From positions 1-36,014 of the forward strand of contig JADFDB010000010.1 of the NCBI GenBank assembly GCA_018263175.1: a stretch of 36,014 nucleotides of DNA, in the 5' to 3' direction. The notes under the pieces were generated by a model that saw only the letters and a list, made by a program, of their open reading frames with translations, had not been told where the DNA came from and ran no database searches. Shown here in pieces: positions 16,297 to 22,746 of the stretch; position 1 is the first letter of the stretch, and each line of letters starts with the position of its first letter. A program made the translations under genes and the position numbers. The stretch is from Spirochaetota bacterium (GTDB lineage Bacteria > Spirochaetota > UBA4802 > UBA5368).

Positions 16297-16555
16297 TTTT
16301 TTAAAATATTTAAAATAGTTATTGAATATTTTAAATAATATTATTCACTTGATATGTTATTATGTATTAAATTTATACCATACTATATGGTAGAGGTTCT
16401 GTACTTCCGGTTCACCTGTCGGGCATATCGGCGGGAGAAGGCCGGAGTAAGCCGGCGGCACAGAACCTCTCACCCATCTGCCACGGATTTCAGAAGCGAT
16501 GAAAGACAATCTCGAAACCGACATCAGAAGGAGCAAGTCGCAGGAGGGTGGGCGA
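16297..16555 (+). promoter_or_regulatory. AT-rich upstream region and three-way-junction element before the Fis-like gene
   Basis: Bases 16300-16385 are the most AT-rich stretch of the window; several -35/-10-like words occur (TTGATA near 16350) but spacing is poor. Downstream, AGAGGTTCTGT (16392-16402) pairs perfectly with ACAGAACCTCT (16460-16470). Inside lie two more hairpins: CCTGTCG (16415-16421) with CGGCGGG (16429-16435), including two G-U pairs, and GCCGG (16441-16445) with CCGGC (16452-16456). This gives an outer stem of 11 bp and two arms, as in a leader RNA or riboswitch. I recognise no known class. An ATG at 16499 is in frame with the next gene but has a poor ribosome-binding site. 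Confidence 0.45.
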
Positions 16556-16759
16556 ATGGCTTCCACAAAGGGCCGAAAGAGACCCGTGAAGCTCCCGGAG
16601 GGCTATGAGACCCTTCAGGAGGTGATCGACAGGGTCGAGAACGAACATATACGCCGAACGCTCGAACTCACCAACTGGAACCTGCAGAAAACGAGCCGGG
16701 TACTCGATATCGCGCGCAACACCCTCAAGGCAAAGATCAAAAAATACGAAATCGGCTGA
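16556..16759 (+). CDS. Fis-type helix-turn-helix protein, 67 residues
   Basis: A stand-alone HTH_8 (Fis family) DNA-binding domain. The C-terminal 45 residues read LQEVIDRVENEHIRRTLELT, then NWNLQKTSRVLDIARNTLKAKIKKYEI, the same arrangement as the C-terminus of NtrC-type activators, but with no AAA+ or receiver domain. I chose ATG 16556 because AGGAGGG lies 9 bases upstream. The frame is open to ATG 16499, which would add 19 residues. It lies behind the structured element at 16392-16470 and converges on the minus-strand gene ending at 16769 (9-base gap). Target unknown; it may regulate the neighbouring signalling cassette or sigma54 promoters elsewhere. Confidence 0.8.
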   Translation: MASTKGRKRPVKLPEGYETLQEVIDRVENEHIRRTLELTNWNLQKTSRVLDIARNTLKAKIKKYEIG

Positions 16760-16768
16760 AACCGTCGC

Positions 16769-17794
16769 TCAAAGCAGCGAGAAGATGATTATCAGCGTCA
16801 GGACCACAAGGCCCAGAAGAAGCGAGAGGTACAGCACCAGCCGGCTTTTCCCCCCGTCATCCGGCGCCTCGAGCGAAACGGCATCCATCTCTATTTTGAC
16901 GTTCTCCTCCTCGATAATCTTTGCCAGTACGTTCTTCGCCACAAGCGCGTAAATGATATAACCGAACTTACCCTGCGAAAGCTTTTCCTTGACGCGCCCC
17001 TTGATCGGAAGAATCTCCCCCTCCTCCGTATAGGCGTTGAGCAGCTTCGCCACCTTGACCGAGATGGCGTCTTTTGCCGTCAGGAGTACGCGAATATTTT
17101 CGCCCGCGCGCACGTCGTTGATGTATTTTCCGCGCACGGGCGAGACGATAAGCTTGCCCGGCACCACATACTGCGCCTGCCGCTCGATCTCCGCGAGCCG
17201 CTCATCCTCCCCGGCCGCCGTTTTGCCCCGGCCCTCATCAGCGGCCTCGAGCCGAATGCCCTCAAGCTCCAGGGCGAGCGAACTCGTCTTTTCCATTTCG
17301 ATCTGACACTGGGGCGGCCCGAGGCGATAATACTTTTCCACGATCTCGGCGATAACTTCGGAGGCGGCGTCAAGGTCCCATGAGCCGACGAGCTCGTATA
17401 TATCGTATCCATCGAGCGAGTCCGCGAGGTGATTGGAGAACTCGAACGAACCGGTCGAGTTCTCGCCGGTCGAGCTCACGGCCGAACGGAAGTCCGCGTT
17501 GAACAGCTTCCAGTTGTCGAAGATGCGCACCCTGTCGGCAATACCACCGTCGGAGAGCACGAGCGAATCGACGCTCACAAGGCGCCGGGTGGCGAGATTA
17601 AGGAAAATCAGAAATATTCCGTGGCGGCCCTGGGCGGGGAAAGAGAATTTTCCTTTTATCGCCGTTACATCATCGTACTGGCCGGCGGCCATGAGACGCG
17701 CCTTCTCCGCGTCGCCCCCGGTGTGCTTCATCGCGATATTGAAAAGCCTCGTCTGCTCGCCCAGCGCGTCCATGGGTGTGCCGTCCGGTGTCAT
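16769..17794 (-). CDS. C-terminally membrane-anchored hypothetical protein, 341 residues
   Basis: I do not recognise it. The start is ATG 17794, with GAGGAG six bases upstream; a TTG two codons earlier is possible but worse. The chain has no signal peptide. Most of it looks cytoplasmic and alpha/beta (KGKFSFPAQGRHGIFLIFLNLATRRL, then RLVSVDSLVLSDGGIADRV). A charged linker sits at about 180-210. The region GKLIVSPVRGKYINDVRAGENIRVLL looks like a PilZ-like or small beta domain. A single hydrophobic helix (about 317-341) ends the protein, so it is tail-anchored. It is the last gene of the signalling cassette, 10 bases after the preceding stop, and may be its membrane effector or target. Confidence 0.7.
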   Translation of the reverse strand: MTPDGTPMDALGEQTRLFNIAMKHTGGDAEKARLMAAGQYDDVTAIKGKFSFPAQGRHGIFLIFLNLATRRLVSVDSLVLSDGGIADRVRIFDNWKLFNADFRSAVSSTGENSTGSFEFSNHLADSLDGYDIYELVGSWDLDAASEVIAEIVEKYYRLGPPQCQIEMEKTSSLALELEGIRLEAADEGRGKTAAGEDERLAEIERQAQYVVPGKLIVSPVRGKYINDVRAGENIRVLLTAKDAISVKVAKLLNAYTEEGEILPIKGRVKEKLSQGKFGYIIYALVAKNVLAKIIEEENVKIEMDAVSLEAPDDGGKSRLVLYLSLLLGLVVLTLIIIFSLL

Positions 17795-17804
17795 CCGCAA
17801 CTCC

Positions 17805-18278
17805 TCACGCGTTCTCGGCCAGGCATTTCTCGAGCATCTCGTATTTCTTCTGGGGCGGCATGGTGACGATCTTTTTCATGTTTTGAAGTACTTCCGGAAG
17901 AAATTTCGATGAGGTTTCGAGGATGAAATACCCGCCGCTGTCGATATTGTTGATGATCGTCACCCGGTTCGAGGGGAGCTTCATTCCGAGCATGGGGCCG
18001 ATGGATTTGATGAGGTGCTCCGGCAGCATGTACTTGACGGAGAGCCTGGGCAGGCCCGCTTCGAGCCGCCGGAGGGGCCGAAAGGAGGCGTACTTCTCAT
18101 CGGTCATCAGGCTCCATTTCTTTGGATTGTCGGTGACGAATACGATCACGGAGCTTTCGGTTTCGGAGATGAAGAGGCTGATATATGTATTGTACGATTT
18201 ATATGAAGACAGAAGCCCGAACAGGCTGTCGTCATCACCCTTGCGCGCCTCTTTGGTCTTTTTAAGGGGTATCTTCAT
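17805..18278 (-). CDS. Hypothetical protein of the signalling cassette, 157 residues
   Basis: Not recognised. From ATG 18278 the protein starts MKIPLKKTKEARKGDDD and has strand-rich segments (NTYISLFISETESSVIVFVTDN, NRVTIINNIDSGGYFILETSS), ending in a helical part (EVLQNMKKIVTMPPQKKYEMLEKCL). No signal peptide, no membrane helix and no catalytic motif. The frame is open upstream to TTG 18353 with in-frame ATGs at 18344 and 18332, but these fall on an inverted repeat and lack a ribosome-binding site; 18278 is also weak, so the start is uncertain. The stop is 10 bases before the next gene, so the two products are probably made together. Confidence 0.65.
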   Translation of the reverse strand: MKIPLKKTKEARKGDDDSLFGLLSSYKSYNTYISLFISETESSVIVFVTDNPKKWSLMTDEKYASFRPLRRLEAGLPRLSVKYMLPEHLIKSIGPMLGMKLPSNRVTIINNIDSGGYFILETSSKFLPEVLQNMKKIVTMPPQKKYEMLEKCLAENA

Positions 18279-18330
18279 GGCCGTCGCTGTTCGTGGAATA
18301 CCATACGCGCCGCGGGGCGATAATGCAACC

Positions 18331-18356
18331 ATTTTGTCCCGCATCACGGACAAAAT
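18331..18356. repeat. 9-bp perfect inverted repeat in the signalling cassette
   Basis: ATTTTGTCC (18331-18339) and GGACAAAAT (18348-18356) flank an 8-base loop. It sits 10 bases after the DUF4325 gene stop and before the next gene. No T-run follows on the minus strand, so it is more likely an operator or an mRNA-processing/stability hairpin than a terminator. Confidence 0.5.
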
Positions 18357-18366
18357 ATACGCGCGC

Positions 18367-18927
18367 CTACACGGCCTCGTAGCGTCCCGGCGGCCCTGAA
18401 TGCTCCCTTCTCACCACCCGGAGGCCGTAGAGCCCCTCGACGAGCGGCAAGGCGTCTTCCTCGCGCATTCCGACAAAGGCGGCGATATCGCCCAGCGCGG
18501 CGACCCTGTTGATCCGCAGATAGTCCAGCACGTCCCGCTCGTGACCCGAGATGATGCCGATACAATACGAGTTCATGGCGGTCAGGCTTTCCGTCACCAC
18601 GGCGATCCTGCGTTCATTATACGCCTGGTACGAGCTGAAAACCGAGTCGATGTTCGTTTCGATGATCGGTGTAATGTTCGCGAGCTTTACGAAAAAGACC
18701 GGGGACTCTTCGCGCGAGTCCTCGATAAGCCTGAGCAGGAACTCGTCGATGAACGACGAATCGATGACCTGCACTCCGGAAAAATCGACGAGCACCACCT
18801 CGCCGTCGCCCACATGCGCCATGCTTTTGCGTGTCCGCTCGTACATCCTCCTGCCTACCGGCCTCGTTATGAGGTCGGGCAGGCGTATTTTCAAATCCCT
18901 GGCGGTGTTTTTAATCTGTAGTATCAT
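18367..18927 (-). CDS. STAS-like DUF4325 protein with C-terminal winged helix
   Basis: 186 residues. The N-terminal half has the DUF4325 pattern VVLVDFSGVQVIDSSFIDEF (44-63), a STAS-like fold in which the SS pair (57-58) sits where anti-anti-sigma factors are phosphorylated. The C-terminal part (about 128-186: GHERDVLDYLRINRVAALGDIAAF ... LVEGLYGLRVVRRE) looks like a winged-helix DNA-binding or protein-binding domain. DUF4325 genes are often next to genes for HATPase proteins, as here: the upstream STAS-HATPase gene ends 9 bases before this ATG, which has CAGGAG as ribosome-binding site. The pair may form a kinase-antagonist switch whose output is DNA binding rather than sigma-factor release. 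That mechanism is inference. Confidence 0.8.
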   Translation of the reverse strand: MILQIKNTARDLKIRLPDLITRPVGRRMYERTRKSMAHVGDGEVVLVDFSGVQVIDSSFIDEFLLRLIEDSREESPVFFVKLANITPIIETNIDSVFSSYQAYNERRIAVVTESLTAMNSYCIGIISGHERDVLDYLRINRVAALGDIAAFVGMREEDALPLVEGLYGLRVVRREHSGPPGRYEAV

Positions 18928-18936
18928 GCGCTCCTG

Positions 18937-19842
18937 TTATCCGAAAAGCGAGATGGAAATCTGGGTGCCCGGAAAAGGCGCGAGATCGTCCCGTAAAAAC
19001 AGGTGGGACGCGCCGCTCTGCCTGCGATTGTAAAGCACGGCGGCCGAGCTGTCCGCCGAACGGATATAAATACTGCCCTTCAGCTTTTCGATGATGGCGT
19101 TAACCTGGCAGAGGCCGTAACCGAACCTGCGTTTGCTCGATATCGGCGTGGTCAGCGCCTTCTCGATTATTCCCGATCCGGACACCGAGGCGAACTCGTT
19201 TCTTCCGCCGAAGCTTTCCCGTATGCCGATGCCGGAATCCATGATGACCAGACGCACCACATGCTCACTGCCGGCCGAATAGGTCTGCATGGCGCAATAG
19301 CCCGAGTCGAGGCTGTGTTCGAAGATGTTCTGGCACACCTCCGATATCACCGTAACGAAATAGTCTACAATCGATTCGTTCAGCCAGTATTTGAGTATGT
19401 GCCGGGCACGCTTGCGAAATATCGAAATGACCCCGGCTATCGCACGAATACTTTCGCGCTCCCGCCCGGGGATATCGGTGATCTCGATCACCCTGTTGCT
19501 GAAGGAACTTCGACGGTAAAGGAGCTTTGCATCCAGCCGGTCCGTCAGCACGAAGGAGCCTTTGGATATAAAATCCATGCGTGCAAGGTATTGATGGATA
19601 TTGAGCGGTATGTTGGCGAGGCGAAGGCGCTCACCGGTGTCGCGAAGGTGGTTGCGCCCCAGAAGCAGCAGTGCCAGCATGGAATAGGGTTCGATGAAGC
19701 TTATGGCTGAAAGGTCGAGCGCTGCTACACGTTCGCGGGATATCTTCTCACCGAGACTGATGATATCCTCGAATGAATACACGTCCCTGCACCGGTCGGG
19801 CAACAGCAACGTGGTGGTGGTACCATCCGTCAATACATACAC
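18937..19842 (-). CDS. STAS-HATPase fusion, partner-switch type kinase
   Basis: 301 residues. The N-terminal part (about 20-110) is a STAS-like domain (AALDLSAISFIEPYSMLALLLL). The C-terminal part (about 130-300) is a GHKL ATPase: N box SEVCQNIFEHS with Asn172, G1 box MDSGIGI (201-207) and G2 GYGL (241-244). There is no dimerisation/phospho-His domain, so it resembles SpoIIAB/RsbW-type Ser kinases rather than sensor kinases. It opens the cassette and would act on the DUF4325 protein. The start is GTG 19842; the only nearby alternative is TTG 19833, and neither has a strong ribosome-binding site. Confidence 0.82.
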   Translation of the reverse strand: MYVLTDGTTTTLLLPDRCRDVYSFEDIISLGEKISRERVAALDLSAISFIEPYSMLALLLLGRNHLRDTGERLRLANIPLNIHQYLARMDFISKGSFVLTDRLDAKLLYRRSSFSNRVIEITDIPGRERESIRAIAGVISIFRKRARHILKYWLNESIVDYFVTVISEVCQNIFEHSLDSGYCAMQTYSAGSEHVVRLVIMDSGIGIRESFGGRNEFASVSGSGIIEKALTTPISSKRRFGYGLCQVNAIIEKLKGSIYIRSADSSAAVLYNRRQSGASHLFLRDDLAPFPGTQISISLFG

Positions 19843-20059
19843 CCGGGGTCATAGTTTTTCGCCATGGAGACGGCTCGATTACGGGGATGCTTCCAGTGCC
19901 CCCACTCGCTTTAATAATATCGGAAGCCGGGGCCAAAACATTTACCCCGCAGGGCGGCATCCACAATTCAAAGGGGCTACCATGGGAGGACAGGACATCC
20001 TCCCTGGTAAACAGAGCCCGCGTACGTCGAGATACGGTTTGCGTTAAAAGAGGGGGAAA
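19843..20059 (-). other. Gap between the mini-HTH gene and the STAS-HATPase gene
   Basis: 217 bases with no supported gene. GGGAGGA and TCCTCCC arms (19984-19990 and 19998-20004) form a hairpin, extended by ACCA/TGGT with one bulge. It falls 56 bases after the mini-HTH stop and has no T-run. I found no convincing promoter for the STAS-HATPase gene, so transcription may come from the mini-HTH promoter. Confidence 0.4.
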
Positions 20060-20203
20060 TCAGTAAAAACCCTGGTACTCGTTTCGGGCAATCCTGTATT
20101 TTTTACGGTAATACTTCACAATGGTGGGCTTGATCATAAGATAGTTTGCTATTATCTTGTCAGGCCACCCGTACTCGAGAAGTCTGAGAATGGATTTCCT
20201 CAT
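20060..20203 (-). CDS. 47-residue helix-turn-helix-like mini-protein
   Basis: A short frame with ATG 20203, TGA at 20062-20060 and an excellent ribosome-binding site (GGGAGG, 5 bases upstream). The product is strongly basic. ILRLLEYGWPDKIIANYLMI followed by KPTIVKYYRKKYRI reads as a helix-turn-helix in which the second helix (PTIVKYYRKKY) could lie in the DNA groove, like sigma region 4 or resolvase-type HTHs. A promoter candidate (TTGAAA/TAATAA) precedes it. It is too short for a complete classical repressor and may act as a dimer. It lies upstream of, and on the same strand as, the STAS-HATPase cassette and may be its regulator. No family could be named. Confidence 0.6.
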   Translation of the reverse strand: MRKSILRLLEYGWPDKIIANYLMIKPTIVKYYRKKYRIARNEYQGFY

Positions 20204-20242
20204 TTTTCCTCCCTGAGCTGTGTTTATATCACTCCGTTGGGA

Positions 20243-20272
20243 TTATTATCCTCCTGCCGCGATTAATTTCAA
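20243..20272 (-). promoter_or_regulatory. Promoter of the mini-HTH gene
   Basis: On the minus strand TTGAAA (20272-20267) is followed after 18 bases by TAATAA (20248-20243). AT-rich sequence (20270-20300) lies upstream. The start would be about 35 bases before the ATG. Confidence 0.45.
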
Positions 20273-20544
20273 TCATTTAATTAATTAAAATTTGTATTTT
20301 GTAAAGGTTTTGAAGGGATGCCCGCCATATAACATATTAAATTCTATCGTTTATTTTTTTTAGCAGCAAGGCGCCCTTCCCCCGGTGAAGGGCGGATAGC
20401 CCACGGCTTCTTTTTCTTCTTGCCGAATCACGGTGCCAGTGCTAACGTATAGACGGCGGATCCGGGGAAAAACTTCCTTGAAAAACCCGCCGGCCGGGTT
20501 TTTATGACGCTCGGCAGCCAATCTACAGACCGGAAAGGAAGACC
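20273..20544 (+). promoter_or_regulatory. Divergent control region and bactofilin leader with a terminator-like hairpin
   Basis: No gene is seen. CGCCCTTC (20372-20379) pairs with GAAGGGCG (20387-20394). A plus-strand promoter candidate is TTGCCG (20420-20425), 17 bases, TAACGT (20443-20448). Between it and the bactofilin ATG lies a perfect terminator-like hairpin: AAAAACCCG (20481-20489), loop CCGGC, CGGGTTTTT (20495-20503). If the promoter is right, this hairpin is in the leader and could attenuate transcription. Confidence 0.45.
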
Positions 20545-20952
20545 ATGGCGCGCATAAACAAGCAGATAGAAGACAATATCGTCAACAGCATCATCGGCGA
20601 GGGCTCGGAATTCAAGGGCGAGTTCACGGTCAACGGATTGCTGCGCATCGACGGGCGCTTCAAGGGCACGATCGAAACCGACGGCAAGGTGCTCATCGGC
20701 CAGAGCGGTGAAGCGACCACGGACATTCACGCCCGGCTGGTGGTAATCGGCGGAGTCGTGCGCGGCAACATCTTCGCGACGGAGCGGGTAATCATGCTGG
20801 CCACCGGAGAGCTCCACGGTAACATTATAACGCCGAGCCTCGTCATGGAGGATGGGGTGATCTTCGACGGCAACTGCGTCATCAATAAACGGCCCGACCA
20901 GATCGCCGGAATACAATCGGCTCTGCCGGAGCACCACGGCGACCCGGTATGA
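20545..20952 (+). CDS. Bactofilin family cytoskeletal protein
   Basis: 135 residues with the bactofilin beta-helix core (about 20-115): GSEFKGEFTVNGLLRIDGRFKG, IETDGKVLIGQSGEATTDI, and further turns such as VVIGGVVRGNIFATERV. Polar tails flank it. Bactofilins polymerise without nucleotide and position wall or motility proteins; in spirochaetes and others they affect cell shape. AGGAAG precedes ATG 20545. Its TGA overlaps the start of the YaaR-family gene (ATGA), so the two are translationally coupled. Confidence 0.92.
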   Translation: MARINKQIEDNIVNSIIGEGSEFKGEFTVNGLLRIDGRFKGTIETDGKVLIGQSGEATTDIHARLVVIGGVVRGNIFATERVIMLATGELHGNIITPSLVMEDGVIFDGNCVINKRPDQIAGIQSALPEHHGDPV

Positions 20953-21398
20953 TCGAAAAAACCTCAACCGACCTTAAAAAAGGCGAAAAACTGAAGATCA
21001 AAACGAAAAAGCGCTCCGCCTTTTCATCGTCGGCGCCGTCGAAAACGTTCGATGCAAACCTGCAAAACGCGCTGCATTTCGAGTTTCATGACACGATCGA
21101 GGGCCTGATGGCCGACCTCGGGGAACAGGAGAAGCGCTTCCTCGACAGGCAGACGCCCTACGAGCTCACCCGGTACAAGGCCCTCGTAAAGGAAATATTG
21201 AAAACCATCCTGGAGGGCTCCCTGCGAGTCACCCCGCTGAAGCGCCAGCGGCGCGACAGGGCGGACTTCGCCATCATCGAAGAGATAAACTCGAAATTAT
21301 TGTCCATGTCCGAGGCGGTCACGCGGAACAACAGGGCATTCGACTTATTGAAGACGGTTGAGGAGATCAGAGGGCTCCTTCTCGACCTGCAGTTTTAG
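20949..21398 (+). CDS. YaaR/DUF327 family protein
   Basis: 149 residues. After a basic, low-complexity N-terminus (1-35) comes a helical domain with DTIEGLMADLGEQEKRFLDR, TRYKALVKEILKTIL and the C-terminal LLKTVEEIRGLLLDLQF. The RYKxLVKxFL and EIRGLLxDL motifs mark DUF327 (YaaR of Bacillus). Function is not established. It starts inside the stop codon of the bactofilin gene, so the pair may act together at the envelope. It ends one base before the minus-strand pth homologue. Confidence 0.82.
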   Translation: MIEKTSTDLKKGEKLKIKTKKRSAFSSSAPSKTFDANLQNALHFEFHDTIEGLMADLGEQEKRFLDRQTPYELTRYKALVKEILKTILEGSLRVTPLKRQRRDRADFAIIEEINSKLLSMSEAVTRNNRAFDLLKTVEEIRGLLLDLQF

Positions 21399-21399
21399 G

Positions 21400-22014
21400 C
21401 TACCGGCGCACCCGTATCTTCCGTATCTTCCGCTTCTCGAGCTTGACGGCGCCTTCCGGGTTATACTTGTTCTGAACTTCCTCTATGCTCTGATTTACGA
21501 GCATCTTCACGACCTTCTCGGCCTTGTTGAGCACATCGATGAGGATCAGGTTTTCCTCGTCGGTAAAGTCTTGAAGAAGGTAGCTCTCCATTGATGTCCC
21601 GTCCGGCGGGCTGCCCACGCCGACCCGCACCTTGGCGAAGCGGTCCGACTTGAGCGCCCTGGTCATCGATTCAATTCCCGCGTGCCGCATCGAAGACATA
21701 AGGTAATCGACGCGAAGCTCCCCGATCGAGAGCTCGGTGTCTTCAACGACGCATATGATATCGCGCACATTGATCCGTAAAAACGACGCAATATACAGCA
21801 CCGACTCGCCGATCAGATTGACGAAGGTCTGCGGCTTCAGCAGAACCACGTCGGTATCGCGGATCTTTCCCCTTCCGATGACGGACTTCTTCTTTTTGAT
21901 CTTAACTTCGATGTTCTCGTTGTTCCCCAGGATATCAACGACCTTAAAGCCGATATTCTGCCGGTTGTTAAAAAACTTCTCGCCGGGGTTTCCGAAACCA
22001 ACTATGAGTTTCAA
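21400..22014 (-). CDS. Peptidyl-tRNA hydrolase homologue with altered active site
   Basis: 204 residues, TTG start at 22014 (KLIVGFGNPG follows at once; AGGAG 10 bases upstream). The fold markers are those of bacterial Pth: VGFGNPG with Asn9, LLKPQTFVNLIG with Asn66, and VRVGVGSPP. However, the catalytic His (E. coli His20) is Gln19 in NNRQNIGF, the Asp partner (E. coli Asp93) is Glu91, and the substrate-binding Asn (E. coli Asn114) is Ala112 in RHAGIESM. The Gln codon is CAG, so no frame error is involved. The C-terminus is extended and basic (LEKRKIRKIRVRR). It keeps the usual place after rplY. Either activity is lost or reorganised, or it binds RNA without cleaving. Confidence 0.85.
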   Translation of the reverse strand: MKLIVGFGNPGEKFFNNRQNIGFKVVDILGNNENIEVKIKKKKSVIGRGKIRDTDVVLLKPQTFVNLIGESVLYIASFLRINVRDIICVVEDTELSIGELRVDYLMSSMRHAGIESMTRALKSDRFAKVRVGVGSPPDGTSMESYLLQDFTDEENLILIDVLNKAEKVVKMLVNQSIEEVQNKYNPEGAVKLEKRKIRKIRVRR

Positions 22015-22049
22015 CTATATTTCGCTCCTGATTTATCCTGATCGAGGTA

Positions 22050-22694
22050 TTACTCCTCGGGCTTTTCCTTGACCTCTCCTTCGGCCTTAGCCTCGGCAGG
22101 GGCTTCCTCGGAAACCTCTTCTTCCTGCACGGCCTTGGGTATGAGAACCGTCACGACGATCCTGTCGGGATCGGCGAGAAAACGCAGCGATCCGGACACG
22201 GGCAGATCCTTTACGTATATGGAGTGCCCCAGGTCGAGATTTGTTACATCGATCTCGATCTTCTCCGGCAGGTCGGCCGGCAGCGCTTCTATCTGAAGCT
22301 CGCGCTCGATGACGTCGAGCATTCCGCCCATGCGCTCGCCCTTGGAGGTCCCGGTCGTCATTACCGGTACGACCGTCTGAAGTTTCTGGCTGAGATCGAC
22401 CTTGTAAAAGTCGAGATGCGTCACCTCGTCGGTGACGGGATTGAGCTGGTAGTCCTTTACGATGACCTTCTGCTCGGGCTCGGCCGAGCCGCCGGACACC
22501 TCGAGGTCTATGACCACGCTTTCGGATATGCTGCCCTTGAACAGCTTCACGAAGTCGCGCTTTGGAACCTGTACCACCTCGGATTTTCCGTGCGTATAGA
22601 TAATGGCGGGAATGAAACCGCTCCTGCGGATCCGGCTGCACGCGTTCTTGCCGGTTTCCTTGCGTATCTGCGCCGTCAGTCTGTGGGTCTTCAT
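22050..22694 (-). CDS. rplY: 50S ribosomal protein L25, long (Ctc/TL5) form
   Basis: 214 residues from ATG 22694 (MKTHRLTAQIRKETGKNACSR), with GGAGAGG upstream. The frame runs on to 22754 but that part overlaps the prs end and lacks the family start. The N-terminal L25 domain binds 5S rRNA (RRSGFIPAIIYTHGK, PVTDEVTHLDFYKV). The C-terminal TL5 domain follows (ALPADLPEKIEIDVTNLDLGHSIYVKDL), and the tail is Glu/Ala-rich. It lies between prs and the pth homologue, the common order in several phyla. Confidence 0.95.
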   Translation of the reverse strand: MKTHRLTAQIRKETGKNACSRIRRSGFIPAIIYTHGKSEVVQVPKRDFVKLFKGSISESVVIDLEVSGGSAEPEQKVIVKDYQLNPVTDEVTHLDFYKVDLSQKLQTVVPVMTTGTSKGERMGGMLDVIERELQIEALPADLPEKIEIDVTNLDLGHSIYVKDLPVSGSLRFLADPDRIVVTVLIPKAVQEEEVSEEAPAEAKAEGEVKEKPEE

Positions 22695-22746
22695 AGTCTT
22701 GATCCTCTCCGTTGATATCGTAATGGCCAGGCCTGTCCTGTCTGTA

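Noticed and set aside
18331-18356. Terminator after the DUF4325 gene
   Set aside because: No T-run follows on the minus strand and the next gene lies only 50 bases further.
19748-19966. 72-residue minus-strand open frame before the STAS-HATPase gene
   Set aside because: It overlaps the STAS-HATPase start in another frame, has no ribosome-binding site and no recognisable motif.
21400-22014. pth as a frameshifted pseudogene
   Set aside because: The frame is intact over normal length with conserved fold residues; only specific active-site positions differ.
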